64,000 bases of DNA from Microbacterium oleivorans (GTDB lineage Bacteria; Actinomycetota; Actinomycetes; Actinomycetales; Microbacteriaceae). The notes under the pieces were generated by a model. That model was not told the origin of the DNA. It saw only the letters and a list, made by a program, of their open reading frames with translations, and did no database searches. The stretch is from contig NZ_JAMBOV010000005.1 of NCBI RefSeq assembly GCF_023715745.1, positions 1-64,000 on the forward strand, in the 5' to 3' direction. The position numbers and the translations under genes were made by a program. Positions 45,796-54,154 of the stretch are shown in pieces; within the stretch, counting starts at the first letter, position 1, and the number at the start of each line of letters is the position of its first letter.

Positions 45796-46434
45796 GTGGC
45801 GAAGCTCTACTTCCGCTACGGCGCGATGAACTCGGGCAAGTCCACGGCGCTGCTGCAGGCCGCGTTCAACTACGAGGAGCGCGGCCAGCACGTCCTGCTC
45901 GCGAAGCCCGAGATCGACACGAAGGGTGCCGATCAGATCTCCAGCCGTCTCGGCGTGGAGCGCAAGGTCGACTTCCTCATCGGTCCGGACGACGACGCCC
46001 GCGCCCTGTTCGCCGAGCACCGGCGTCGGGTGCAGATCGAGGCCGAGGCGGCGCTCGTGCCCGACACCCGGACGGACGTCGCCTGCCTGCTGATCGACGA
46101 GGCGCAGTTCCTCGCGCCGGATCAGATCGACGACCTGCTGCGGATCGCGGTGAACGACGGCATCCCGGTCCTCGCCTACGGCATCCGCACCGACTTCCAG
46201 ACCCGGGCCTTCCCGGGCTCAGCGCGCCTCATGGAGCTCGCCCACAGCCTCGAAGAGCTGAAGACCATCTGCCGCTGCGGCAGCAAGGCGCTGTTCAACG
46301 CGCGCCTCGTCGGCGGCCGGTTCGTCTTCGACGGGGATCAGGTCGCGATCGACGAGCTGTCGGCCGACCGCGTCACGTACGAGTCGATGTGCGCGCGCTG
46401 CTATCTGCGGGAGTCCGGCGGACGGCTGCGCTGA
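45796..46434 (+). CDS. tdk: Thymidine kinase
   Basis: A 212-residue type II thymidine kinase for thymidine salvage. The P-loop is RYGAMNSGKSTALLQ at residues 7-21, the catalytic region is LLIDEAQFLAPDQI, and the lasso/zinc region uses CRC and CARC cysteine pairs (ICRCGSKALFNARL and SMCARCYL). The GTG start is nine bases after the mqo stop, so the two are probably cotranscribed. Confidence 0.95.
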   Translation: MAKLYFRYGAMNSGKSTALLQAAFNYEERGQHVLLAKPEIDTKGADQISSRLGVERKVDFLIGPDDDARALFAEHRRRVQIEAEAALVPDTRTDVACLLIDEAQFLAPDQIDDLLRIAVNDGIPVLAYGIRTDFQTRAFPGSARLMELAHSLEELKTICRCGSKALFNARLVGGRFVFDGDQVAIDELSADRVTYESMCARCYLRESGGRLR

Positions 46435-46440
46435 CTCCGC

Positions 46441-47205
46441 TCAGCGGGCCGGCAGCGTCGGGATCAGCTCGTCGAGGTAGGCGGCGGTGTCCTCCCAGCC
46501 CTCGACGGCGTGGCAGGTGACACCCATCGCCAGGACGGGGTAGTCGTTGCCGTGCTCATCGAGGCGGTCGCCGACGAAGAGCATGTCGTCGAGGGGGATG
46601 CCGGTCTGCTCGGCGAGCTTGCGCATGCCGTACGCCTTGTCGATCCCGCGGTGGGTGATGTCGACCGAGGTGGAGCCGCCGGAGCGGACCTCGAGATCCG
46701 GGATGCGAGCGGCCACCGCGTCGCGCAGGGCGTTCTTCTTCTCGCCGGAGGGGTCCCACGCGGTCTTGGCGTCGAGGGGAGCGGACTGTCCGAGGGCGGA
46801 GAAGGTGATCTGCGACCCGCGGTCCTCGAGGATCGGACCCCACGTCTGCTCGGCCCAGAGGCCCAGTCGCCTCGCCTCCTCCTCGACCGCTGTGAGGGCG
46901 CGGTGCTTCTCGTCGGCGGTGAGCGAGAGGGCGTAGACCGTCTCGACGCCGTCCTCGGTGAGGCGGTAGTACTGCGTGCCGCAGGTCGGCATGAGGTGGA
47001 TGTGGGCGAGGAGGTCGGCGCTCGCCTCGGGGAGGCGCTCGACGACCTGCGAGCGGAACTGCTGCAGCTGGCCGCCGGAGATGATCGCGACCTCGACGCG
47101 CTCCGCCAAGCGCAGCAGCTGCTCGCCGATCCGGGGGTCGATGGCGCTCTTGGACGGCGCGAGGGTGTCGTCGAGATCGAAGGCGACGAGGCGGGGAGAG
47201 GTCAT
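46441..47205 (-). CDS. HAD-IIB phosphatase
   Basis: A 254-residue HAD protein. Motif I is FDLDDTLAPSKS, motif II is IISGGQ, motif IV is FVGDRLDEHGNDYPVLAMG, and a C2B cap lies between. This is the Cof/phosphomannomutase-like branch; members include sugar phosphatases, and some relatives are eukaryotic-type phosphomannomutases. The conserved placement of the acid residues suggests a phosphatase; substrate not identified. The ATG at 47205 is chosen because the frame above it overlaps tRNA-Pro. It is downstream of the tRNA-Pro terminator. Confidence 0.85.
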   Translation of the reverse strand: MTSPRLVAFDLDDTLAPSKSAIDPRIGEQLLRLAERVEVAIISGGQLQQFRSQVVERLPEASADLLAHIHLMPTCGTQYYRLTEDGVETVYALSLTADEKHRALTAVEEEARRLGLWAEQTWGPILEDRGSQITFSALGQSAPLDAKTAWDPSGEKKNALRDAVAARIPDLEVRSGGSTSVDITHRGIDKAYGMRKLAEQTGIPLDDMLFVGDRLDEHGNDYPVLAMGVTCHAVEGWEDTAAYLDELIPTLPAR

Positions 47206-47251
47206 GGTGCTCCGTTCGGCGGGAGATGCGATGGCCCCTCCGAGGAGGGAT

Positions 47252-47282
47252 GAGAAAGGCCCCGCCGGTGTCCGGCGGAGCC
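47252..47282 (-). terminator. Terminator of tRNA-Pro
   Basis: Arms 47258-47268 and 47272-47282 form an 11-bp stem with one G-T pair and a three-base loop, followed on the minus strand by TTTCT. It lies nine bases after the tRNA 3' end. Confidence 0.8.
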
Positions 47283-47291
47283 TCTCTGCGG

Positions 47292-47365
47292 TCGGGGTGA
47301 CAGGATTTGAACCTGCGGCCTCGTCGTCCCGAACGACGCGCGCTACCAAGCTGCGCCACACCCCG
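47292..47365 (-). tRNA. tRNA-Pro(CGG)
   Basis: On the minus strand the acceptor stem pairs CGGGGTG with CACCCCG, discriminator A, and no encoded CCA. The anticodon stem CGTCG/CGACG encloses TTCGGGA, giving anticodon CGG at 47331-47329. GGTTCAAATCC is the T-loop. It follows the metallophosphoesterase gene on the same strand. Confidence 0.96.
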
Positions 47366-47381
47366 TGGCAACCCTCCGAGT

Positions 47382-48350
47382 CTACCCTGCCGAGGCCCCG
47401 TCCGGCGAATCGGCGGCGCGTCGCGCACGGAGGATCAGCACCGACGCCTCGGGCCGGCACGCGAAGCGCACCGGGGCGTAGATGGAGTGGCCGAGGCCCG
47501 CGCTGACGTTCAGCGGCACCGTGCGGCCGCCGTGCGTCCACGAGCTGAGGCCGCGCGCCTTCTCGAGCGGGATGTCGCAGTTCGACACCAGAGCCTTCTT
47601 CGCGAAGGGGATCCGGACCTGGCCGCCGTGGGTGTGCCCGCCGATGAGGAGGTCTGCACCGGCATCCGTGAACGCGTCCAGGACCCGACGGTACGGCGCG
47701 TGCGTCACGCCCAGGCGCACGCGGGCGCCGTCGCCGAGCGAGCGCAGGGCGTCCCCGGCCGCCTCGAGGTCGTCGAAGTCGCGGTGCGCGTCGTCGACAC
47801 CGAACCCGTCGATGCGGATGCCGCTGACGCGGACGCTCGCGGCGGTGTTGTCGATCAGCGTCTCGCCGAGACCGGTCAGGTACTCGTCGAGCGCGTCGGT
47901 GTCGAGCGACGGGGTGAAGGACTCGTGGCTCTGCGGGCCCGAGGGGCCGAAGAGGTATCTGATCGGGTTCCGCGCGCTGGGGGCGACCTTGTCGTTGGAT
48001 CCGTGCACGAAGAAGCCGGGGACGCCGCGCAGGGGGGCGAAGGCCGCCCGGATGCCGCGCAGCCCGTCCGCGTGCCCGAGGTTGTCGCCTGTGTTGACGA
48101 CGAGGTCCGGTTGCACGCGATCGGCGATGTCGGCGATCCAGCGCTGCTTGCGGTGCTGCCAGGGCGCCATGTGGGCGTCGGAGAGGTGCAGGACGGTCAC
48201 CGACGGAGTGCCCGGCGGCAGGATCGCGAGTTCGTGCTGTCGCAGCGTGAAAAGGTAGCGCTCGATCCCGACGCCCCAGATCCCGGCGGCGGCGCCGACC
48301 GCCCCCACCGCGCCGAGCGCGGTGAGGGCGGTCTGTCCTGCCGGCCTCAC
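47382..48350 (-). CDS. Membrane-anchored metallophosphoesterase
   Basis: A 322-residue calcineurin-like phosphoesterase. An N-terminal hydrophobic segment (residues about 5-25) probably anchors it. Metal motifs are LHLSDAHM, VVNTGDNLGH, FVHGSND and IGGHTHGGQVRIP. Such proteins of the YkuE-like group hydrolyse phosphodiesters, possibly lipid-linked; the substrate is unknown. The GTG start lies in a GTGA overlap with the stop of the penicillin-binding protein gene, so the two are translationally coupled, which hints at an envelope role. Confidence 0.87.
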   Translation of the reverse strand: MRPAGQTALTALGAVGAVGAAAGIWGVGIERYLFTLRQHELAILPPGTPSVTVLHLSDAHMAPWQHRKQRWIADIADRVQPDLVVNTGDNLGHADGLRGIRAAFAPLRGVPGFFVHGSNDKVAPSARNPIRYLFGPSGPQSHESFTPSLDTDALDEYLTGLGETLIDNTAASVRVSGIRIDGFGVDDAHRDFDDLEAAGDALRSLGDGARVRLGVTHAPYRRVLDAFTDAGADLLIGGHTHGGQVRIPFAKKALVSNCDIPLEKARGLSSWTHGGRTVPLNVSAGLGHSIYAPVRFACRPEASVLILRARRAADSPDGASAG

Positions 48351-51004
48351 GGACCGTTGCCGTTGCCGGGACCGTTGCCGCGGCCGTTGTTGCCGCCGCC
48401 GTTCCCGTCACCGTCGCCGTTGCCGTCGCAGTCGGAGGACTGGTACTCGATGGTGATCGTGGCGTCTCGGCTCACGGTCTCGCCCGCAGCGGGATCCGTG
48501 CCTGTGACAACGCCCTCCGCGGGCGCGCCGTCGTTGTCCTCACAGCTCTGCGCGACGTTGCGGAACCCGGCGTCGGACAGCGCCCTCGCCGCCTGCTCCG
48601 GGGTGCCGCTCACACCGGGCACCACGACACCCTCGCCGTTGCTCGGGTTGATGGTCACCGTCGTTCCCGCGACGACACGTCCGGCACCGGGCGTCTGCGA
48701 CACGATCGTACCCTCGGACTCCGGCGACGCCACGGGTTCGCCGACGATGACGCTGAAGCCGGCGTCCTCGATCCGATCGGTCGCGGCATCGACGTCGAGG
48801 CCGATGACGCTCGGCAGCTGCGCGTAGCTGCGTTTGGTGAGCTCCGGCGACGGCTGAGGGAAGGCCGAGCCGCCGAACTCGGCATTCGCGGCTCGCTGCA
48901 TGGCGGGCCAGATCGAGTTGCGGATGCGCGAGAGGCGATAGCCGCTCTCGTAGTGGTTCTCGAGGCGCTCCTGACCCTTGACGTTGCCGACCCAGACCGC
49001 GGTCGTGACCTCGGTGCTCGAGCCGATCATCCACGTGTGGAGGAACTGGTGGATACCGGTCTTGCCAAAGATCGGCACACCGTCGAACGTGCGGGCACCG
49101 CTGCCGGTGCCGCTTGCGGTCATGACGCTCTCCAGCACGAAGGCCGCCGTCGCCGCGACGTCCTCGCTGAGCTTGCGCTCGCACTTCGTGTCGGGGATGG
49201 GCTGCTCCTCACCGTCGGCGTTCACCACGCGATCGATCGCCTTGGCGGCGCACAGGGTGCCGTTCGACGCGATCGCGGCGTACGCGTTCGCCATGTCGAT
49301 GGGCGCGACGTCCTGCGACCCGAGGACGTCGTAGGGGTTGTTGTTCTGATCGAGCGGCTGGCCGTTGCCGAGCGTGACGCCCAGGTCACCGGCGACACGG
49401 TTCGTCGTGCACACCGGGATCTTCTCCGCCATGGTCAGGAAGCCGGAGTTCAGCGAATCCTTCGTGAAACGTGCCACCGTTCCGGTGTAGCCGCGGTTGC
49501 CCTCGAAGTTGCCGATCCGGGGGTTCCCATCGGGTCCCGTTCCCTCACCGGTGTACACGGTCTGCGTCGCCCCGTCGCACGTCTGCACGGTCTTCGTGCC
49601 GACGCGCCCGTTGAGCGTCTCGTTCACCGAATGGCCCTGCTGCATCCAGTTGATGAGGCTGAAGACCTTGTAGGTCGAGCCCGCGGAGTGACCGCCGCCA
49701 CCGTTCTTCACGGGGACGTTGTAGTTGACCTGCGTGGTCGTCGTGTCGTCGGCCTGATCAGCCCAGGGGCGGTTCTGCACCATGGAGAGCACGCGACCCG
49801 TGCCGACCTCGACCTGGACACCGGAGGCTCCGAGGTTCATGTAGTCCACACTGGCGGGAACGACGGAGATCGCCTCGTTCGCGGCCTCCTGCAGCGAGAC
49901 ATCGAGCGTCGTGTACACGCTCAGTCCGCCGCGACGGAGGGCCGCGATGCGGTCGTTCGGCTCCTCGCCGAACGCGGGGTCGCTGCGGATGATCGACGTC
50001 ACGTAGGCGCAGAAGAACTCGGCACCCTTGGCGACAGAGCAGCCCTGCGGGCGGGTCGTGATCTTCGGCTCGATGGGCGCGGCGACGGCCTCGTCGTGCT
50101 CCGCCTTCGTGATCTTCTTGTCCTCGAGCAACCGGTTCAGGACGTAGACCTGACGCGTCTTGGACAGCTTGTAGCCGTCGTCGGCACCGTTGAGAGGGGT
50201 GCCGTCCTTCGCAACCGTCGAGCCGCCGGGCTTGTCGATGCGCAGAGTGTTGGGCTCCTGCACCATGCCCGCGATGACGGCTGCCTGCCCGATGGTGAGC
50301 TTGTCGGGTGTGGTGTCGAAGTAGTGGCGCGCCGCGGCACCGATGCCGTAGACCGACCCGCCGAAGTGCGCGATGTTGAGGTACCCGAGCAGGATCTCGT
50401 CCTTCGAGTACTCCTTCTCCAGCTGGATGGCGTAGCGCATCTCCTGGATCTTGCGCTGGTAGCCCTCGGTGCCCTGGTTCGCGGTCGATTCCTTGAAGCA
50501 GGCCTCGACCTCCTCCGTGCTGACGGCCTTCGCCTCGCAGGTCTGCTGCAGGACGTTCTTGACGTACTGCTGCGTGATGGAGGATCCACCGCGGTTCGAG
50601 CCGGAGCTCGCGTTGCGTGCGAGGGCGCTCAGCGTGCCGAGCAGGTCGATGCCGCCGTGCGTGTAGAAGTTCTTGTCCTCACTCGAGAGGACTGCGTCGT
50701 ACATCACCGGATTGACCTGGTCGAAGGTGACCGGGATGCGGTTCTGGTCGTAGAACTCGGTGAGCTTGACGTTCTTGCCGTCGTCGTTCTTCGCGTAGAT
50801 CGTCGTCGGGAGCATGAGCTTCTCGATCTTGAGATAGCTCGGCATGTTCTCGAACATCTTGATCGCGCTCGTCGCGGCGTAGCCGGAGACGGCGATCGCG
50901 GGGGTGATGGTCGCCGTGACGAGAAGAGCAGCCACGGTGCTCAGACCGATGAGGCCCAACAGGCCTCCGAGCACACCGGTGGCCGTGCGTTTCGAGTGGG
51001 GCAT
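48347..51004 (-). CDS. Bifunctional class A penicillin-binding protein with PASTA domains
   Basis: An 885-residue class A PBP that polymerises and crosslinks peptidoglycan. One membrane helix lies at about 12-40. The GT51 domain has the catalytic Glu in SSEDKNFYTHGGID (E109) and RGGSSITQQYVKN; the transpeptidase has SxxK at 443-446 (STYK), SxN at 517-519 (SLN) and KTG at 648-650. Two PASTA domains span about 720-855, and the last 28 residues are almost only Gly, Asn and Asp. The ATG is six bases after TACGAT (51011-51016 on this strand), suggesting a leaderless mRNA. Confidence 0.95.
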   Translation of the reverse strand: MPHSKRTATGVLGGLLGLIGLSTVAALLVTATITPAIAVSGYAATSAIKMFENMPSYLKIEKLMLPTTIYAKNDDGKNVKLTEFYDQNRIPVTFDQVNPVMYDAVLSSEDKNFYTHGGIDLLGTLSALARNASSGSNRGGSSITQQYVKNVLQQTCEAKAVSTEEVEACFKESTANQGTEGYQRKIQEMRYAIQLEKEYSKDEILLGYLNIAHFGGSVYGIGAAARHYFDTTPDKLTIGQAAVIAGMVQEPNTLRIDKPGGSTVAKDGTPLNGADDGYKLSKTRQVYVLNRLLEDKKITKAEHDEAVAAPIEPKITTRPQGCSVAKGAEFFCAYVTSIIRSDPAFGEEPNDRIAALRRGGLSVYTTLDVSLQEAANEAISVVPASVDYMNLGASGVQVEVGTGRVLSMVQNRPWADQADDTTTTQVNYNVPVKNGGGGHSAGSTYKVFSLINWMQQGHSVNETLNGRVGTKTVQTCDGATQTVYTGEGTGPDGNPRIGNFEGNRGYTGTVARFTKDSLNSGFLTMAEKIPVCTTNRVAGDLGVTLGNGQPLDQNNNPYDVLGSQDVAPIDMANAYAAIASNGTLCAAKAIDRVVNADGEEQPIPDTKCERKLSEDVAATAAFVLESVMTASGTGSGARTFDGVPIFGKTGIHQFLHTWMIGSSTEVTTAVWVGNVKGQERLENHYESGYRLSRIRNSIWPAMQRAANAEFGGSAFPQPSPELTKRSYAQLPSVIGLDVDAATDRIEDAGFSVIVGEPVASPESEGTIVSQTPGAGRVVAGTTVTINPSNGEGVVVPGVSGTPEQAARALSDAGFRNVAQSCEDNDGAPAEGVVTGTDPAAGETVSRDATITIEYQSSDCDGNGDGDGNGGGNNGRGNGPGNGNGP

Positions 51005-51101
51005 AGGCTGATCGTAAGGGAGATAGCTGGGTGACGCCTCGGTGACGCTCCCGTCGTCGCGCCCTTCAGGGCCGCCCCGCCACGACCTCCGGGAGCACCG
51101 C

Positions 51102-51320
51102 ATGACCACGTGGGAGTACATGACCACGCCCCTGCTCATCCACAACACCGCTGCCATCCTCAACAACTGGGGCAAGCAGGGGTGGGAGCTCGTCCAGGTG
51201 GTGACAGGTCCCGAGGGTGGCCTCGTCGGCTACTTCAAGCGCCCCTCGGGCGGCGACGGTTCCGCCAACGCGGGACTGGATGCCGCGGCCCAGGCCGCCC
51301 GTCAGTTCGGGCAGGGCTGA
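51102..51320 (+). CDS. DUF4177-like small protein
   Basis: A 72-residue soluble protein: TWEYMTTPLLIHNTAAILNNWGKQGWELVQVV then GLVGYFKRP is the DUF4177 pattern, whose role is unknown. GGGAG lies six bases before the ATG. Its TGA overlaps the ATG of the RidA gene (TGATG), so they are cotranscribed and coupled. Divergent from the PBP gene. Confidence 0.82.
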   Translation: MTTWEYMTTPLLIHNTAAILNNWGKQGWELVQVVTGPEGGLVGYFKRPSGGDGSANAGLDAAAQAARQFGQG

Positions 51321-51787
51321 TGTCGGTCTCGGCGCGGCTCGCCGAACTCGGGATCGAACTGGGTGCGGTCGTCCCGCCCCTCGCGGCCTACATCCCCGCG
51401 AAGGTGCACGGCGACCTCGTCTACACGTCGGGCCAGCTCCCGATGATCGAGGGCGCGCTCCCGACCACCGGCAAGGTCGGCGAGGGCGACGGTCTGGTCT
51501 CCGCGGACGACGCCGCCGCACTCGCACGTCAGTGCGCGCTGAACGCCGTCGCGGCGGCGGCCTCCGCGGTGGGCGGTGTCGACCGGCTGACCGGCGTCCT
51601 GAAGGTGACCGGATTCGTGGCATCCGTCCCCGAGTTCACCGGGCAGCCCGCCGTGATCAACGGCGCGAGCGGTGTGCTCGGCGAGATCTTCGGCGATGCC
51701 GGCCGCCACGCGCGCTCCGCCGTCGGCGTCCCCGTCCTGCCGTTGGACAGTCCGGTAGAGGTCGAGGTCGTCTTCTCGCACGCGTGA
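51320..51787 (+). CDS. RidA family protein
   Basis: A 155-residue YjgF/YER057c/UK114 protein of the longer type. Blocks include YIPAKVHGDLVYTSGQLPMIEG, ALNAVAAAASAVGG and the C-terminal ARSAVGVPVLPLDSPVEVEVVF, which includes the Arg that binds the carboxylate of the imine in RidA enzymes. RidA members hydrolyse reactive enamine/imine intermediates of PLP enzymes. It starts within a TGATG overlap with the DUF4177 gene. Confidence 0.88.
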   Translation: MSVSARLAELGIELGAVVPPLAAYIPAKVHGDLVYTSGQLPMIEGALPTTGKVGEGDGLVSADDAAALARQCALNAVAAAASAVGGVDRLTGVLKVTGFVASVPEFTGQPAVINGASGVLGEIFGDAGRHARSAVGVPVLPLDSPVEVEVVFSHA

Positions 51788-51788
51788 G

Positions 51789-51802
51789 CGGCCGGCCGGC
51801 CG
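51789..51802. terminator. Possible weak terminator between ridA-like and acs genes
   Basis: A 14-base GC-only perfect palindrome (repeated GGCC) lies between the two convergent stop codons. It could pause or end transcription on either strand. There is no loop or T-run, so the call is weak. Confidence 0.3.
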
Positions 51803-51808
51803 GTCTCG

Positions 51809-53779
51809 CTACTTCTGGGTGACCTGGCCCTTGATCGTCGACATGACCATCGTGTCGGCGAGGGTCGTGGTGTCACCCACCTCGCGCCCCTCCGCCACGT
51901 CGCGCAGCAGGCGGCGCATGATCTTGCCGCTGCGGGTCTTGGGCAGTTCCGTGACGATGTAGACGTCGCGCGGCCTCGCGATGGGGCCGATCTGCTCGCC
52001 GACCCACGCGCGCAGCTTGTCGACGAGGCCGTCGAGCGAGTTCGCCTTCATGTACGACTCCTTGATGACGCAGAACGCCACCACCGCCTGACCGGTCGTC
52101 TCGTCCGACGCGCCCACGACCGCGGCCTCGGCGACGGCTTCGTTCCCGACGAGGGCGGATTCGATCTCGGTCGTCGACAGCCGGTGCCCCGAGACGTTCA
52201 TGACGTCGTCCACGCGCCCGAGGAACCAGACGTCGCCGTCCTCGTCGAGACGGGCGCCGTCGCCGGCGAAGTAATAGCCGAGGTCGGCGAACTTGTCCCA
52301 GTAGGTCTCCTTGAACCGTTCCGGGTCGCCCCAGATGCCGCGCAGCATGCTCGGCCACGGCTCGGTCAGCACGAGGAGGCCCCCGTTGCCGTTGCCGACG
52401 ACCTGACCCTTCTCGTCGACGACGTCGAGGCTGATCCCCGGGAGCGGCACCTGGGCGCTGCCCGGCTTCGTCTCGGTGACGCCGGGGAGCGCCGACACCA
52501 TGATCGCGCCGGTCTCGGTCTGCCACCACGTGTCGACGATCGGGGCGGTGTCGCCTCCGATGACGTGCCGGTACCACATCCACGCCTCGGGGTTGATCGG
52601 TTCGCCGACGCTGCCGAGCAGACGGAGCGACGACAGGTCGTGCTGCTCCGGGATGCTGCGTCCCAGCTTCATGAACGAGCGGATGGCCGTCGGGGCCGTG
52701 TAGAGGATCGTGACGCCGTACTTCGCCACGATCTCCCACCAGCGACCCGGGTGAGGGGTGTCGGGCGTGCCCTCGTAGATCACCTGTGTCGCGCCGTTGG
52801 CGAGCGGGCCGTAGGTGACGTAGGTGTGCCCCGTGATCCAGCCGATGTCGGCTGTGCACCAGTAGACGTCGGTCTCGGGGTGGATGTCGTGCACGACCTT
52901 GTTCGTGAACGCGGCCTGCGTAAGGTACCCGCCGCTCGTGTGCAGGATGCCCTTCGGCTTCCCGGTCGTCCCGGACGTGTAGAGGATGAAGAGGGGGTTC
53001 TCCGCCGGGAACGGCTGGGCGACGTGATCAGCGGATGCCGCCGGCACGAGGTCGTGCCACCACAGGTCGCGCCCGTCCTGCCAGCTCACCTCGTTGTCGG
53101 TGCGCTTGACGACGAGGACGTGCTCGACGGTCTCCTGCGGTCCGTGCCCGCGGTCCGCGAGCGCCTGGTCGACGGCGGGCTTCAGCGGTGACACCTTGCC
53201 CTTGCGGTAGCCGCCGTCGCTGGTGATGACGAGCTTCGCACCGGCGTCGTCGATGCGCGAGCGCAGACTGTCGGCGGAGAACCCGCCGAAGACCACCGAG
53301 TGGATGGCCCCGATGCGGGCGACGGCGAGCATCGAGGCGACCGCCTCGGGGATCATGGGGAGGTAGATGGCGACGCGGTCCCCGGCTTCGACGCCGAGGT
53401 CGGTGAGGACGTTCGCCAGGCGCTTCACCTCGTCGGTGAGCTCGGCGTACGTCACGCGGCGCTCGTCTCCGGGCTCGCCCTCCCACAGGAGCGCGACCCG
53501 GTCGCCCAGGCCCGCCTCGACGTGGCGGTCGAGGCAGTTGTAGGCGACGTTCAGCTCGCCGTCCTCGAACCAGGTCGCGAACGGGGGCTTCGACCAGTCG
53601 AGGTTCTTGGTGAACGGGGTGTGCCAGTGGAGCGCTCGCGCCTGCTCGGCCCAGAACGCCTCACGATCCGCGGCGGCCGCCTCGTAGAGGTCGGCGTGGG
53701 CGTTGGCCCGGGCCGCGAACTCGGCGGACGGCCCGAAGCGGCGGGTCTCGGTGAGGAGGTGATCGATCTGGCTGCTCAT
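51809..53779 (-). CDS. acs: Acetyl-CoA synthetase
   Basis: A 656-residue AMP-forming acetate-CoA ligase. Signature blocks are LFILYTSGTTGKPKGILHTSGGY, DTWWQTETGAIM, GYYFAGDGARLDEDGDVWFLGRVDDVMNVSGHRLSTTEIE and the acetylatable Lys in TRSGKIMRRLLR. It activates acetate through acetyl-AMP, complementing the low-affinity Pta-AckA route also present here. AAAGGAG lies six bases before the ATG. It is convergent with the RidA-like gene. Confidence 0.97.
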   Translation of the reverse strand: MSSQIDHLLTETRRFGPSAEFAARANAHADLYEAAAADREAFWAEQARALHWHTPFTKNLDWSKPPFATWFEDGELNVAYNCLDRHVEAGLGDRVALLWEGEPGDERRVTYAELTDEVKRLANVLTDLGVEAGDRVAIYLPMIPEAVASMLAVARIGAIHSVVFGGFSADSLRSRIDDAGAKLVITSDGGYRKGKVSPLKPAVDQALADRGHGPQETVEHVLVVKRTDNEVSWQDGRDLWWHDLVPAASADHVAQPFPAENPLFILYTSGTTGKPKGILHTSGGYLTQAAFTNKVVHDIHPETDVYWCTADIGWITGHTYVTYGPLANGATQVIYEGTPDTPHPGRWWEIVAKYGVTILYTAPTAIRSFMKLGRSIPEQHDLSSLRLLGSVGEPINPEAWMWYRHVIGGDTAPIVDTWWQTETGAIMVSALPGVTETKPGSAQVPLPGISLDVVDEKGQVVGNGNGGLLVLTEPWPSMLRGIWGDPERFKETYWDKFADLGYYFAGDGARLDEDGDVWFLGRVDDVMNVSGHRLSTTEIESALVGNEAVAEAAVVGASDETTGQAVVAFCVIKESYMKANSLDGLVDKLRAWVGEQIGPIARPRDVYIVTELPKTRSGKIMRRLLRDVAEGREVGDTTTLADTMVMSTIKGQVTQK

Positions 53780-53923
53780 GCGGCGCTCCTTTGCGTCGGG
53801 CCGTCGTGGCCTCGTCCTGCGATGCGGTCACTCTAGGATCGCCGATCATGCAGGACTACCGCCGATAGTGGGGGTGCGGGGCGTCCATCGGGTCTCTGTG
53901 AACGTGCACCCCTCCGGTGTGCG

Positions 53924-53929
53924 TAAGAT
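53924..53929 (+). promoter_or_regulatory. -10 box TAAGAT of 6C RNA
   Basis: TAAGAT lies about seven bases before the likely 5' end of the 6C RNA. A GTGAAC sequence at about 53898 could be a -35 element but the spacing is 20 bases. Confidence 0.45.
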
Positions 53930-53935
53930 ACTTAT

Positions 53936-54040
53936 CGCCCGAACATCGATTCGGCTTCGCGGCCCCGCTGATCCCCCCTGAAGCGCGGTCGCGTGGGCGG
54001 CATCCTTTCCCCCAGAGGATGCCGCCCTTCTTCTTTCTCC
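53936..54040 (+). ncRNA. 6C small RNA
   Basis: This 375-base gap between acs and tadA holds the two C-loop hairpins that define the actinobacterial 6C RNA. Hairpin 1 pairs 53958-53969 with 53982-53993 (12 positions, one G-T and one C-C mismatch) around a 12-base loop with six consecutive C. Hairpin 2 pairs 53995-54005 with 54017-54027 (11 perfect pairs) around an 11-base loop with five C, and is followed by TTCTTCTTTCT, forming a rho-independent terminator. Mycobacterial 6C pairs its C-rich loops with G-rich mRNA sites. The 5' end is estimated from TAAGAT. Confidence 0.87.
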
Positions 54041-54154
54041 GACGGCCCACGCCGCAGGGCCTCGGCTCCTGCACACGTCCGCTCGCCGGCTCGCCCTCCA
54101 CCGGTGCCGGCCGGCGGTGACGACGCGGACCGCCCCCGGCTTAGCGTCTCGGGC

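Noticed and set aside
48350..48430. CCGTTG-like short repeats as a possible CRISPR or regulatory array
   Set aside because: Units are short, contiguous and in frame, encoding the Gly/Asn-rich end of the penicillin-binding protein.
53856..54101. Small open frames in the acs-tadA gap
   Set aside because: They overlap the 6C RNA hairpins on either strand and lack ribosome binding sites or conserved content.
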